DNA from: CAXMNX01 sp964194845
GTDB lineage: Bacteria > Pseudomonadota > Alphaproteobacteria > Rhodobacterales > Rhodobacteraceae
Direction of reading: 5' to 3'
DNA length: 64,000 bases
NCBI GenBank assembly: GCA_964194845.1
Contig: CAXMNX010000104.1
Span: forward strand, 1 to 64,000
A model generated the notes under the pieces. The model did not search any database, was not told where the DNA came from, and was given only the letters and a program-made list of their open reading frames with translations. The stretch's first letter is position 1. Every line of letters starts with the position of its first letter. Below, one piece after another: positions 8,855 to 18,035 of the stretch. The position numbers and the translations under genes are program-made.

Positions 8855-9892
8855 ATGACAAATCTGTCCGATAAAGCCGCAAAATTGATCGGGTCGCTCG
8901 CGAAGTTTCCCCGAACAAATCTTGGCCACTATCCGACACCGGTCGAGCCTATGCCCAATCTGGGTGCAGCTTTGGGGATCGATCTGGCGGTTAAGCGCGA
9001 CGATTGTACGGGCGTCGGCTTTGGCGGCAATAAGGTGCGTCAGCTGGAATTCTATCTGGGAAAAGCCCAGAAACAACGCGCCGATACCGTCCTGATCACA
9101 GGTGCGGTGCAGTCGAATTTTGCGCGCACAGCAGCGGCAATGGCCCGGCGTCTTGGCATGGATTGCCACATTCAGCTTGAGGATCGGGTTGCAACGAAGA
9201 GCCGACAGTACCACGACAGCGGCAACGTTTTGCTCGACAAGTTACTGGGGGCGACGATGCTCAGTTACCCCGATGGCGAAGATGAAGCTGGCGCGGATGC
9301 CGCACTGGTGGAACACGCAAAGCGGCTTCGTGGTGCTGGCAAACGTCCCTTTATTGTTCCACTTGGCGCAGATCACCCGCCACTGGGCGCGTTGGGATAT
9401 GTCGCCGCCGCGCTTGAGTTACAGCAACAGATTGCCGAAGGCACCCGATCGCCGGACCGCATTTTTATCGGTTCAGGAAGTGCGTTAAGTCACGTTGGTT
9501 TGCTGTATGGCCTGCGTGCACTGGGAATTGAGATACCAGTCGTCGGTGTCTGCGTCAGGCGCGATGCCGCGGCACAGACCGCGCGCGTCTCCAAACGGCT
9601 CGCTGATCTGGCTCTGATGATAGGCGGCGACTGCGCCGCCAGCGCAGCCGACATAACTCTCGATGCCTCTGCCTTGGGTCTGGGTTACGGGCAAATGGGC
9701 CAACCTGCCAAAGAAGCGATAGGTCTGGCGGCCACTTGCGAGGGACTATTCCTTGATCCGGTCTATACCGCGAAGACCCTTGCCGCCCTGATCGGGCAAG
9801 CACGGCACGGGCAGCTTAGCGAAGAGCGGATATTGTTTTGGCACACTGGCGGGCAGCCAGCGCTGTTTGGCTACGCCGACCAGTTGCCGTGA
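8855..9892 (+). CDS. PLP-dependent D-cysteine desulfhydrase / L-cysteate sulfo-lyase family
   Basis: A 345-residue fold-type II PLP enzyme. The Schiff-base lysine lies in FGGNKVRQLEFYLG (about residue 57), ITGAVQSNFARTAA is the phosphate-side loop, and the C-terminal motif FWHTGGQPALFGY is conserved. The family includes D-cysteine desulfhydrase, ACC deaminase and, in marine roseobacters, L-cysteate sulfo-lyase (CuyA), which releases sulfite and ammonia. Sequence alone does not decide between these, and no taurine or sulfonate genes are adjacent. A TSUP exporter, a family that can export sulfite, lies about 14 kb away. It starts 22 bases after sdhB. Confidence 0.85.
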   Translation: MTNLSDKAAKLIGSLAKFPRTNLGHYPTPVEPMPNLGAALGIDLAVKRDDCTGVGFGGNKVRQLEFYLGKAQKQRADTVLITGAVQSNFARTAAAMARRLGMDCHIQLEDRVATKSRQYHDSGNVLLDKLLGATMLSYPDGEDEAGADAALVEHAKRLRGAGKRPFIVPLGADHPPLGALGYVAAALELQQQIAEGTRSPDRIFIGSGSALSHVGLLYGLRALGIEIPVVGVCVRRDAAAQTARVSKRLADLALMIGGDCAASAADITLDASALGLGYGQMGQPAKEAIGLAATCEGLFLDPVYTAKTLAALIGQARHGQLSEERILFWHTGGQPALFGYADQLP

Positions 9893-10030
9893 CCAGTGGC
9901 GTAAAACGCCACCGCGTGGATCGTTGGCCGCCCTGAATTTGCATGCACAAACACTCCGCAACCTGACTGCATTTCTTGCAGCCGCCAGCCCCTATCACGA
10001 TGCAAATCCAATCTCGTGAAAGGGCACCAC

Positions 10031-11440
10031 ATGTTTCGTTCCGCAGGCCTGCGTTTTATCGCGGTGGGCATTCTCGTCCTCGTGATGTTTATCCCACTGA
10101 ACCTCGTCTCGGGCATCATCAATGACCGCGCCAGTTACAGCCGTCAAACAATCGCCGACATCAGCCGCGAATGGGGCGGGCACCAGCGATTGAGCGGACC
10201 TTTGATGATCATTCCGGTCACCGAAGACGTCACCTACGACCGCCGCAAAGAAGCCGTCGATGCCGTGACCGGGCTTTCGCTCCGCGACGAAAAATCAAAC
10301 GTCATTTACGAGCACTATCAGGAAACGCTGACCGAAAACCGTGCACCGGTTTTTGTCTATCCAGACACGCTCGACATCGCGCTTGTCACCGAAACCCAGA
10401 CCCGCCATCGGGGCATTTTTGATGTTCCGGTCTACACCGCGGATGCCGAACTTACCTTTGATTTCAATGTCGAAAAGGCAGAGGATCTTCTTCGCGGCGA
10501 AGAGGTGCTTCATTGGGATGACGCGCAGCTGAACGTGTATCTCTCCTCCAATCGCGCACTTCGGGGCGAGGCGCGGCTGACCGCAGGCGGCCAGGAACTG
10601 CCGCTTGAACCCATTGCCACCTCGAACGACCAGCAAACCGGGATAACCACAGCACTAGGCGACCCGCGCGAAGCCGAAACATATCTGCTAAAGCTCACTA
10701 TGAACGGTGCTCAGCAACTGGCCGCAGCGGCCACCGGGCGCACCACCCGTCTTCGCATTACAAGCGATTGGCCCGACCCAAGCTTTTTTGGCGATTTTCT
10801 ACCGGACAGCTCGGAAATTTCGGAAGCTGGGTTCACGGCAGAATGGACGGTGCCGCATCTTGCCCGGTCATTACCCCAGATCGCCCGCGAGAACGCCGAT
10901 CCGGTCGCGCGCGCGTCAGCCTCGATGGGTGTCCGCTTCATCACGCCGAACGACTTCTATCAAAAGGCCTACCGCTCCGCGCGCTATGGCATCCTTTTTA
11001 TCGCGCTCACGTTTCTGACGATCCTGCTTCTGAATCGCGCGGGCGAAAAACCGGCGCATCCGGTGCAGTATCTGATGGTCGGGCTGGCCCAGTCGATCTT
11101 CATGCTTTTGATGGTGTCCTACGCCGAACAGATGGGATTTGGCCGCGCTTATCTGCTGGCCGCGACCGCCACGACCGGTCTTTTGATCGTCTTCGGCGCG
11201 ACCGCGCTCAAGCTCGGCCGCAAGACGGGCCTGCTCGCGGTCATGCTGTTCACCGTCTACGCGGTGCTCTACTTGATCCTGCAAAGTGCCGACTTCGCGC
11301 TGCTGGCAGGCTCGACACTGGCCTTCATCGCCCTTGCCGGAACCATGTTCCTGACCCGGAACGAAGATTGGCACGGACCGGAACGCGAGCGTCGCGGGTG
11401 GTTCCGCCGCAGGACCCCGGTTGCCGAAACCCCAGCCTAG
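10031..11440 (+). CDS. creD: CreD family inner-membrane protein
   Basis: A 469-residue CreD-like protein: one N-terminal transmembrane helix (about 8-28) with RFIAVGILVLVMFIPL, a large periplasmic domain with GGHQRLSGPLMIIPV, and about five C-terminal helices from residue 320. In enterobacteria creD belongs to the CreBC regulon and affects envelope stress and beta-lactam response. No creBC genes are here, so that regulation cannot be claimed. The ATG at 10031 was preferred over a GTG 15 bases upstream. A strong hairpin terminator follows the stop. Confidence 0.88.
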   Translation: MFRSAGLRFIAVGILVLVMFIPLNLVSGIINDRASYSRQTIADISREWGGHQRLSGPLMIIPVTEDVTYDRRKEAVDAVTGLSLRDEKSNVIYEHYQETLTENRAPVFVYPDTLDIALVTETQTRHRGIFDVPVYTADAELTFDFNVEKAEDLLRGEEVLHWDDAQLNVYLSSNRALRGEARLTAGGQELPLEPIATSNDQQTGITTALGDPREAETYLLKLTMNGAQQLAAAATGRTTRLRITSDWPDPSFFGDFLPDSSEISEAGFTAEWTVPHLARSLPQIARENADPVARASASMGVRFITPNDFYQKAYRSARYGILFIALTFLTILLLNRAGEKPAHPVQYLMVGLAQSIFMLLMVSYAEQMGFGRAYLLAATATTGLLIVFGATALKLGRKTGLLAVMLFTVYAVLYLILQSADFALLAGSTLAFIALAGTMFLTRNEDWHGPERERRGWFRRRTPVAETPA

Positions 11441-11459
11441 ACTGGCAATCGGCCCCTGA

Positions 11460-11498
11460 GGCTCGCCGTCCATCCAACCCCCGGACGGCGAGCCTTTT
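11460..11498. terminator. Strong intrinsic terminator, probably bidirectional
   Basis: A perfect 12-bp stem, GGCTCGCCGTCC paired with GGACGGCGAGCC around an 11-base loop, is followed by TTTT on the plus strand. It lies between convergent creD (+) and deoD (-), where it can end creD and probably also deoD. Confidence 0.88.
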
Positions 11499-11512
11499 CC
11501 ATATCGATGATC

Positions 11513-12217
11513 TCACGCAAATGCCGCTTCAAGCGCGATCTCGACCATGTCGCCAAAGCTCCGCTCGCGGTCTTCGCTGGGCAGCGCTTCGCCGGTCAGC
11601 AGATGGTCGCTGACGGTCAACACAGCCAAAGCCCGCCGCCCGTGGCGCGCCGCGACGTTGTAAAGTTCGGCAGCCTCCATCTCGACGCCAAGGATCCCAT
11701 GGCGCACCATCTGCTCGTTCAGATCAGGCCGCTCGTCATAGAATATGTCCGAGGAATAAATCCCGCCCACATGGGTCGCGACGCCCTTGCTTTCGGCGGC
11801 ATTTGCTGCCGCGCGCAACAGGTCCCAGTCGGCGCATGGCGCGAATTGCAATTCCCTGAATATCCCGCGCGAAGGTGTTGAAAGTGTCGTTGACGTCATC
11901 GCCAGAACAACATCGCGCACCTTCACCTTCTCCTGCATGCCGCCACAACTGCCGATCCTGATCAGCGTTTGCGCGCCATAGTCCTTGATCAACTCGTTGA
12001 CGTATATCGACAGCGACGGCATTCCCATGCCAGTGCCGTGGATCGTCACGCGATTGCCTTTCCAGGTTCCGGTGAAGGCTAGCATCCCTCTGACGTCATT
12101 GACTAATTTCGGATCATCAAGATACGTCTCAGCGGCCCACTTGGCCCGATAGGGGTCGCCGGGCAGCAGAACGGTTTCGGCGATATCGCCCGGGTTTGCG
12201 CCGATATGAACGGTCAT
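11513..12217 (-). CDS. deoD: Purine-nucleoside phosphorylase (DeoD type)
   Basis: A 234-residue bacterial high-molecular-mass purine nucleoside phosphorylase that splits purine (deoxy)nucleosides with phosphate to base and sugar-1-phosphate. Signatures are LLPGDPYRAKWAAE near residue 18, GTGMGMPSLSIYVNEL, RIGSCGGMQ, and VEMEAAELYNVA for ribose binding. The ATG at 12217 has an AAGGAGAT ribosome site, and the length matches E. coli DeoD. It stands alone here, but a BMP-type nucleoside importer and a 5'-nucleotidase elsewhere in the window make a nucleoside-salvage role coherent. Confidence 0.96.
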   Translation of the reverse strand: MTVHIGANPGDIAETVLLPGDPYRAKWAAETYLDDPKLVNDVRGMLAFTGTWKGNRVTIHGTGMGMPSLSIYVNELIKDYGAQTLIRIGSCGGMQEKVKVRDVVLAMTSTTLSTPSRGIFRELQFAPCADWDLLRAAANAAESKGVATHVGGIYSSDIFYDERPDLNEQMVRHGILGVEMEAAELYNVAARHGRRALAVLTVSDHLLTGEALPSEDRERSFGDMVEIALEAAFA

Positions 12218-12296
12218 GGGGATCTCCTTCAACTTGCATAGATCCCGCCTATAAGAAATCTGTCGAAAGAAACAGCCGGACCTAGGCCGGGCGAAA

Positions 12297-14258
12297 CTAT
12301 TCCGCCGCCACCGCCTCTGGATCGGCAAGTGCGACGATATCGAACATGATCCGGTTCAGCTCGAAATTCTTCGGCGTATAGACCCGTGCGACACCCATCG
12401 CTAACAATTCGGCGGCGTCGTCGTCGGGGATGATACCGCCAACCACCACCGGCACATCGCCAAGACCCGCGTCGCGCATTTCATCAAGCATTTCGCCGAT
12501 CAATGGCATGTGGCTGCCCGACAGGATCGAAATCCCAACCACATGCGCGCGACTTTCCAATGCTGCGGCGACGATTTCGGATGGGGTCAGACGAATGCCG
12601 TCATACGTGATGTCCATCCCGGCATCCCGCGCACGGCTGGCGATCTGTTCGGCACCGTTCGAATGACCATCAAGCCCTGGCTTGCCAACCAGAAACTTCA
12701 ACCTCTCGCCCAGGCGCGTAGACACCGCATCAACGGCATCGCGAATTTCGTCCAGACCCTCGGTGCGGTTCGAGGGTGCTAAGGAAACGCCGGTGGGCGC
12801 ACGGTATTGCCCGAAAACGCCGCGCACGACCTCGCCCCATTCGCCGGTCGTAGCACCCGCCTTTGCCGCCGCAACAGAGGCGGGCATGATGTTGCGCCCA
12901 TCCTTCGCGGCTGAGCGCAATTCATCCAAAGCCGCGCGAACCTTTCCGGCGTCGCGGTTGCTGCGCCATGCTTCAAGCCGCGTCATTTGATCCGCTTCGG
13001 CCTCAGGGTCTGCGACCATGATCGCGTCGGGTCCGCTGGTCAAAGGCGACGGCTCGCCCGCCTCAAACCGGTTCACGCCGACCACCGTGGTCTCGCCCGC
13101 TTCAATACGCCCAATGCGTTCGCCGTTTGCCTCGACCAGACGGCGTTTCATATATTCGATGGCCCCGACAGCACCGCCCATCGCGTCGATATGAGCAAGT
13201 TCAGACCGCGCACCGTCCTTCAGCGCCTCTACTTTAGCGGCCACAACTGGATTGCCGTCAAACAGATCGCCGTAATCCAGCAAGTCGGTCTCAAAAGCAA
13301 GGATCTGCTGCATCCGAAGCGACCATTGTTGGTCCCAGGGGCGCGGCAGGCCAAGCGCTTCGTTCCAGGCGGGAAGCTGAACCGCCCTCGCGCGCGCGTT
13401 TTTCGAAAGCGTCACGGCCAGCATCTCCAAAAGGATGCGATAAACATTATTTTCGGGCTGCTGCTCGGTCAGTCCAAGGCTGTTGACCTGAACGCCATAG
13501 CGGAAACGGCGATATTTCTCGTCCTCAACTCCATAACGTTCGCGGCAAATTTCGTCCCAAAGCTCGGTAAAGGCGCGCATCTTGCACAACTCGGTGACGA
13601 AGCGGATGCCGGCATTCACGAAAAAACTGATACGCCCGACCATTGCCGGGAAATGCTCGTCCGCCACCTTGCCCTTCAGATCGTCCAGCACCGCCACCGC
13701 CGTCGCCAAGGCAAACGCCAGTTCCTGCTCGGGCGTCGCGCCCGCTTCCTGCAAGTGATACGAACACACGTTCATCGGGTTCCACTTGGGCAGATGTTGC
13801 TGCGTCCAGGCGGCGACATCCGTGATCATCCTAAGCGACGGCGCAGGCGGGCAGACATAGGTCCCGCGCGAAAGGTATTCCTTGATGATGTCGTTCTGAA
13901 CCGTGCCCTGAAGCTTTGAGACATCCGCGCCCTGTTCCTCGGCCACGGCGACATAGAGCGCAAGCAACCAGGGTGCCGTCGCATTGATCGTCATCGAGGT
14001 GTTCATTTGCTCAAGCGGGATCTGGTCGAAAAGCGCCGCCATGTCGCCCAGATGCGCAATTGGCACGCCAACCTTGCCCACTTCGCCGCGCGCCAGCCGG
14101 TGGTCGCTGTCATAACCGGTTTGGGTCGGCAAATCGAAGGCGACTGAAAGCCCAGTCTGGCCCTTCGCCAGATTACCGCGATAAAGCGAATTCGAGGCCA
14201 CCGCCGTCGAGTGTCCCGCATAGGTGCGGAAAATCCAGGGTTGGTCTTTCGACGCCAC
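12297..14258 (-). CDS. ecm: Ethylmalonyl-CoA mutase
   Basis: Adenosylcobalamin-dependent mutase converting (2R)-ethylmalonyl-CoA to methylsuccinyl-CoA. The catalytic barrel begins with PWIFRTYAGHSTA and contains GQTGLSVAFDLPTQTGYDSDH and CPPAPSLRMITD. The C-terminal B12 domain has the DxHxxG motif in GLDGHSNG (about residues 528-535) followed by SILSGSH. I chose a GTG start at 14258, preceded by GAGGGA, giving 653 residues, close to the roughly 650 of characterised enzymes. A TTG 30 bases upstream is the alternative. ccr lies 2.3 kb away on the other strand. Methylmalonyl-CoA mutase is less likely given ccr, mch and mcl2 nearby. Confidence 0.93.
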   Translation of the reverse strand: MASKDQPWIFRTYAGHSTAVASNSLYRGNLAKGQTGLSVAFDLPTQTGYDSDHRLARGEVGKVGVPIAHLGDMAALFDQIPLEQMNTSMTINATAPWLLALYVAVAEEQGADVSKLQGTVQNDIIKEYLSRGTYVCPPAPSLRMITDVAAWTQQHLPKWNPMNVCSYHLQEAGATPEQELAFALATAVAVLDDLKGKVADEHFPAMVGRISFFVNAGIRFVTELCKMRAFTELWDEICRERYGVEDEKYRRFRYGVQVNSLGLTEQQPENNVYRILLEMLAVTLSKNARARAVQLPAWNEALGLPRPWDQQWSLRMQQILAFETDLLDYGDLFDGNPVVAAKVEALKDGARSELAHIDAMGGAVGAIEYMKRRLVEANGERIGRIEAGETTVVGVNRFEAGEPSPLTSGPDAIMVADPEAEADQMTRLEAWRSNRDAGKVRAALDELRSAAKDGRNIMPASVAAAKAGATTGEWGEVVRGVFGQYRAPTGVSLAPSNRTEGLDEIRDAVDAVSTRLGERLKFLVGKPGLDGHSNGAEQIASRARDAGMDITYDGIRLTPSEIVAAALESRAHVVGISILSGSHMPLIGEMLDEMRDAGLGDVPVVVGGIIPDDDAAELLAMGVARVYTPKNFELNRIMFDIVALADPEAVAAE

Positions 14259-14378
14259 TTCAGAGATCCCTCGGGCAAGAATTAGCAATCCGCGCGGGTT
14301 TATCCGAAATAATATTGCGCCGCAAGATGCTGCACCGCCAATGCTGCAACGCGGAAAGCGGTCGGAAGGCGACCATCA

Positions 14379-14924
14379 CTACCGAGGGTCGCGTTGAACA
14401 GGGCGAAAGCGTTCGATGGAGCGGATCACGACGTCGGGCTCTGCATCCAGCATGTGCAACGGTATGCGAACGCCGATTTTTCTGAGTAGCCAGGCCTCAA
14501 CAAATCGTGGTCCAGCCAACCGATATTCGGGAATGACGCCCGGCGCGGGATCAACGACCAGCCACGCCTGTTTCCCGGTCAAGTGCTTCGTTTCGCCCAG
14601 ATACCGGATGCGATGGATATCGCGCCATGCCAAGGGTTCAGCAAACCCCACTGCCATATCCAGACCAGCCGGTCCGACACGAAGCTGAACCGGTGCCCGA
14701 CGCGCAAGATAGACGAATAACAATACCAGTGCGCTCAACAGCAGAACCGCCGCGACGCCCATGAAAATCTCAGTCGACTTGCTGAGATCAGCGCCAACGC
14801 TGATCCCCAGGACTGTCGCCGCCAGAAGAAGCCCGGCCGCAATCGCACCTATCCACGCACTTCCCCGGCGATAGCGGAATTGATCCACGTTGTTCTCGTC
14901 AACTGTTCCGCTTCCTTGATCCAT
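14379..14924 (-). CDS. Membrane protein with a possible PH-like cytoplasmic domain
   Basis: A 181-residue protein with two adjacent transmembrane helices (about 23-44 and 52-72), then RRAPVQLRVGPAGLDM and a soluble domain of roughly 100 residues with LAWRDIHRIRYLGE. That layout resembles small bacterial proteins with a PH-like fold, but the match is structural intuition, not a recognised family signature. The gene lies between ecm and the acyltransferase gene on the opposite strand from the latter. The start ATG is at 14924. No function can be assigned. Confidence 0.65.
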   Translation of the reverse strand: MDQGSGTVDENNVDQFRYRRGSAWIGAIAAGLLLAATVLGISVGADLSKSTEIFMGVAAVLLLSALVLLFVYLARRAPVQLRVGPAGLDMAVGFAEPLAWRDIHRIRYLGETKHLTGKQAWLVVDPAPGVIPEYRLAGPRFVEAWLLRKIGVRIPLHMLDAEPDVVIRSIERFRPVQRDPR

Positions 14925-15004
14925 AGTCCCAGCCTAAGCCCAAGAACGCAGGCCGGCAAAGACCGGGCTTTTCCTTGGCGGCCATATGCGGCAAAGCTGT
15001 GCGC

Positions 15005-16417
15005 ATGATGCAATCCGTTGAATTGCCGGTCTGGCTGCTGATCCTGATCCTGCTGTTCGCGGCGGTCACGGCCTCGACGCATCTGCTTTTCCCCTCGGTT
15101 CGCTGGTTCTTTCGCCGTCGCGCGGAACGGCTTGTTGCCGAGCTGAACAAGCGCCTCGAACGCCCGATCCAACCCTTCAAGCTTCTGCGGCGGCAAGACA
15201 TGATACAGCGGGTGATTTACGACGCAGACGTTGTGCGCGCCGTTGCCGATCATGCCGCTGAAAATGACGTGCGCGAGGACGTCGCCTTTGAGAAGGCCCG
15301 GGACTATGCCCGCGAGATTGTCCCCTCGTTCAGCGCCTCGGCCTATTTCAGTTTTGCGATAAAATTTGCGCGCTGGATCGCGACCAAACTGTTTGACGTG
15401 CGCCTGCACCACGTCGACGAGGAAGCATTGTCGTCGATTGACCCCGAGGCGACCGTCGTATTCGTGATGAACCACCGGTCAAACTTCGACTATGTGCTGG
15501 TCACATATCTTGCGGCGACACAGTCGGCGCTCAGCTATGCCGTCGGCGAATGGGCGCGCGTCTGGCCGCTTCGGGGATTAATCAAGGCCATGGGGGCCTT
15601 TTTCATCCGGCGCAGGTTGCGAACAGCGCTCTACCGCAAGGTCTTGTCGACCTACGTGCAGCGCGCCACCGAGGCCGGAGTGACCCAAGCTGTGTTTCCC
15701 GAAGGCGGCCTGTCGCGTGATGGACTGATCGGTGCGCCCAAACTGGGCATTCTCAGCTACATCGTCGAAGGCTGGAAACTGGACGGGCGCGATGTGGTCT
15801 TCGTGCCGGTGGCGCTGAATTATGATCGCGTCGTTGAAGACCGCGTGCTGATTGCCGCAGGGCGCTCCGGACAACGCCGTTTTCGCGCGTCGGTCCCCGA
15901 AGCCGTCCGTTTCACCCTTCGCTATGTCCGCAGGCGGATCATGGGCAAAGTCGGGCGCTTTGGCACCGCCGCTGTAACCTTTGGCCACCCGGTATCGCTC
16001 CGAAAGATGGCAGAGGAAGAACCCGCCGAATTGGTTGCCACGATTGCCAATAGGTTAAGCGAAGACATAAACGCCGCTGTCCCGATCGTTACGGCGCCGC
16101 TCATTCTCGCGGCAATCGCGCAGTGCGCCGACGGCGCCACAACTGACGAGATCGCCGCGATTATGGCCGACATCCGGCCCGGTTCGCCGAGCGAAGCCCC
16201 GGACTTTTCTCTGTCCTCCGACGACAAGGACGGCATCAGACGCGAGCTTGACATCCTGGTTCTGCGCCAGATCCTGGCGTGCGACGGGGATCGGTATTCT
16301 ATCGCCGAAGCTGATCTGGTTGCGTTCTACGCAAATTCGATCGCGCAGCATCTTTCTGCGGATGCAGCCAAGGCAATACCGGTAATCTCAGCAGATTCAG
16401 GCCCCGCCAAGACATAA
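15005..16417 (+). CDS. PlsC/PlsB-like glycerolipid acyltransferase
   Basis: A 470-residue protein with one N-terminal membrane helix (about 8-28) and a central acyltransferase domain. Motif I (NHRSNFDYVL, an HxxxxD box, near residue 155) and motif III (FPEGG, near 225) are clear, followed by VPVALNYDRV. It should transfer acyl chains onto glycerol-3-phosphate or lysophosphatidate at the inner membrane. It is longer than a typical PlsC (about 250) because of extra N- and C-terminal regions, as in PlsB-like enzymes. The start is ATG 15005 or 15008. It lies just upstream of ccr, 111 bases apart, on the same strand. Confidence 0.84.
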   Translation: MMQSVELPVWLLILILLFAAVTASTHLLFPSVRWFFRRRAERLVAELNKRLERPIQPFKLLRRQDMIQRVIYDADVVRAVADHAAENDVREDVAFEKARDYAREIVPSFSASAYFSFAIKFARWIATKLFDVRLHHVDEEALSSIDPEATVVFVMNHRSNFDYVLVTYLAATQSALSYAVGEWARVWPLRGLIKAMGAFFIRRRLRTALYRKVLSTYVQRATEAGVTQAVFPEGGLSRDGLIGAPKLGILSYIVEGWKLDGRDVVFVPVALNYDRVVEDRVLIAAGRSGQRRFRASVPEAVRFTLRYVRRRIMGKVGRFGTAAVTFGHPVSLRKMAEEEPAELVATIANRLSEDINAAVPIVTAPLILAAIAQCADGATTDEIAAIMADIRPGSPSEAPDFSLSSDDKDGIRRELDILVLRQILACDGDRYSIAEADLVAFYANSIAQHLSADAAKAIPVISADSGPAKT

Positions 16418-16528
16418 AATTACAAAAAAACCAATTATTTGTTTGCATAGTTACCTGGCCGATATTAATCCCACTCTGAAGCAGGCTACCATTCTGCGAT
16501 GCAGCACGGTAAGAGTGAGGAAAAGGAT

Positions 16529-17818
16529 ATGGCTTTGGACACTGACGCCGACACTCTTGGCCACGATGCGCCCCTGAAGGACCTCTACGCCGTTGGCGAG
16601 ATGCCACCGCTGGGCCACTTGCCGGAAAATATGCACGCCTGGGCCATTCGCCGCGAACGGCACGGCGAGCCGGATCAATCCTTCCTGCAAGAAGTCGTGC
16701 CGGTGAAAATGCCCGACAGCCACGAGGTTGTCGTGTTGGTGATGGCGGCGGGCGTCAATTACAACGGCGTCTGGGCGGGCTTGGGCATTCCGATCAGCCC
16801 CTTTGATGTCCACAAGGCCGACTATCATATCGCCGGTTCCGATGCGGCGGGCATTGTCTGGGGCGTGGGCGAAAAGGTCACGCGCTGGAAGGTCGGTGAC
16901 GAAGTAGTTATCCACTGCAATCAAGACGACGGCGAGGATGAAGAATGCAACGGCGGCGACCCGATGCTGTCGCCCAGCCAGCGGATCTGGGGTTACGAGA
17001 CACCCGACGGATCATTCGCGCAATTCACGACGGTTCAGGCCCAACAATTGATGCCGCGGCCCAAGCACCTGACCTGGGAAGAAAGCGCCTGCTACACGCT
17101 GACGCTCGCCACCGCATACCGGATGCTTTTCGGGCATCACCCGCACGAATTGAAGCCCGGCCAGAACGTATTGATCTGGGGTGCCTCCGGCGGGCTTGGG
17201 TCCTACGCCATCCAGCTTGCCAATACCGCGGGCGCCAACGCCATCGGCGTGATCTCGGATGAAGACAAGCGCGACTTCGTGATGGGTCTGGGTGCCAAGG
17301 GCGTCATCAACCGCAAGGATTTCAACTGCTGGGGCCAGCTTCCCGAAGTGAATACGCCCGAATACAAGGAATGGTTCGGCGAAGTCCGCAAGTTCGGTAA
17401 GGCAATCTGGGACGTCACCGGCAAAGGCGTGAACGTTGACATGGTCTTCGAACACCCCGGCGAAGCAACATTCCCGGTCTCAACCTTTGTTGTGAAAAAG
17501 GGCGGCATGGTGGTCATTTGTGCAGGCACCACCGGGTACAACCTGACGATGGACGCGCGCTATATCTGGATGCACCAGAAGCGCGTGCAAGGCAGCCACT
17601 TCGCCCATCTCAAGCAGGCCGGTGCCGCAAACCAGTTGATGGTCGAGCGTCGGCTCGATCCCTGCATGTCCGAGGTCTTTCCCTGGGCCGAAATCCCGGC
17701 GGCTCACGTGAAGATGCGCAGAAACGAACATAAGCCCGGAAACATGGCAGTTCTGGTCCAGGCGCCGCGCACTGGTCTGCGCACATTCGAGGACACCGTA
17801 GAGGCGAGCGTTTCCTAA
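16529..17818 (+). CDS. ccr: Crotonyl-CoA carboxylase/reductase
   Basis: A 429-residue NADPH-dependent enzyme that reductively carboxylates crotonyl-CoA to ethylmalonyl-CoA, the defining step of the ethylmalonyl-CoA pathway for C2 assimilation. Features include MAAGVNYNGVWAGLG (residues 72-86), HIAGSDAAGIV, the nucleotide-binding GASGGLGSYA (218-227), and VFEHPGEATFPVS with QGSHFAHLKQA in the C-terminal half, all typical of Ccr rather than ordinary quinone reductases. The ATG at 16529 follows GAGGAAAAGG. ecm, mch and mcl2 in the same window support the role. Confidence 0.97.
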   Translation: MALDTDADTLGHDAPLKDLYAVGEMPPLGHLPENMHAWAIRRERHGEPDQSFLQEVVPVKMPDSHEVVVLVMAAGVNYNGVWAGLGIPISPFDVHKADYHIAGSDAAGIVWGVGEKVTRWKVGDEVVIHCNQDDGEDEECNGGDPMLSPSQRIWGYETPDGSFAQFTTVQAQQLMPRPKHLTWEESACYTLTLATAYRMLFGHHPHELKPGQNVLIWGASGGLGSYAIQLANTAGANAIGVISDEDKRDFVMGLGAKGVINRKDFNCWGQLPEVNTPEYKEWFGEVRKFGKAIWDVTGKGVNVDMVFEHPGEATFPVSTFVVKKGGMVVICAGTTGYNLTMDARYIWMHQKRVQGSHFAHLKQAGAANQLMVERRLDPCMSEVFPWAEIPAAHVKMRRNEHKPGNMAVLVQAPRTGLRTFEDTVEASVS

Positions 17819-17819
17819 A

Positions 17820-17838
17820 TGGAAACAGACTGTTTCCA
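17820..17838. repeat. Perfect 19-bp inverted repeat after ccr
   Basis: TGGAAACA and TGTTTCCA face each other across GAC, starting two bases after the ccr stop codon. No T-run follows, so it is not a standard intrinsic terminator; CCAATTGG follows directly. It could be a 3'-end structure for ccr or an operator for the lux region downstream. Confidence 0.6.
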
Positions 17839-17999
17839 ATTGGTGATTCGCCCGAGTCGCAGACCGAAAACGTCCGAAATTGGCCTGTCTAAATAGTCAG
17901 GTTTGTTTGTTTTCAAAGCATTAGAAATTGCCACTTCACTATTTCTGGGGAGTTGATACCAGCGAATTTCGAGAAAATTTTCTACATGCTAAGGTTGTA

Positions 18000-18015
18000 T
18001 TAATGCTTCGTTAAC
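18000..18015 (+). promoter_or_regulatory. Candidate CtrA-binding site upstream of the lux locus
   Basis: The sequence is TTAA-TGCTTCG-TTAAC, an exact fit to the alphaproteobacterial CtrA consensus TTAA-N7-TTAAC. It ends 20 bases before the ATG of the small ORF that leads into luxR. The surrounding 200 bases are AT-rich compared with the genes, as expected for a promoter. Binding is inferred from the motif only. Confidence 0.5.
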
Positions 18016-18035
18016 CTTTGAAAAAGAGAGTCAAC

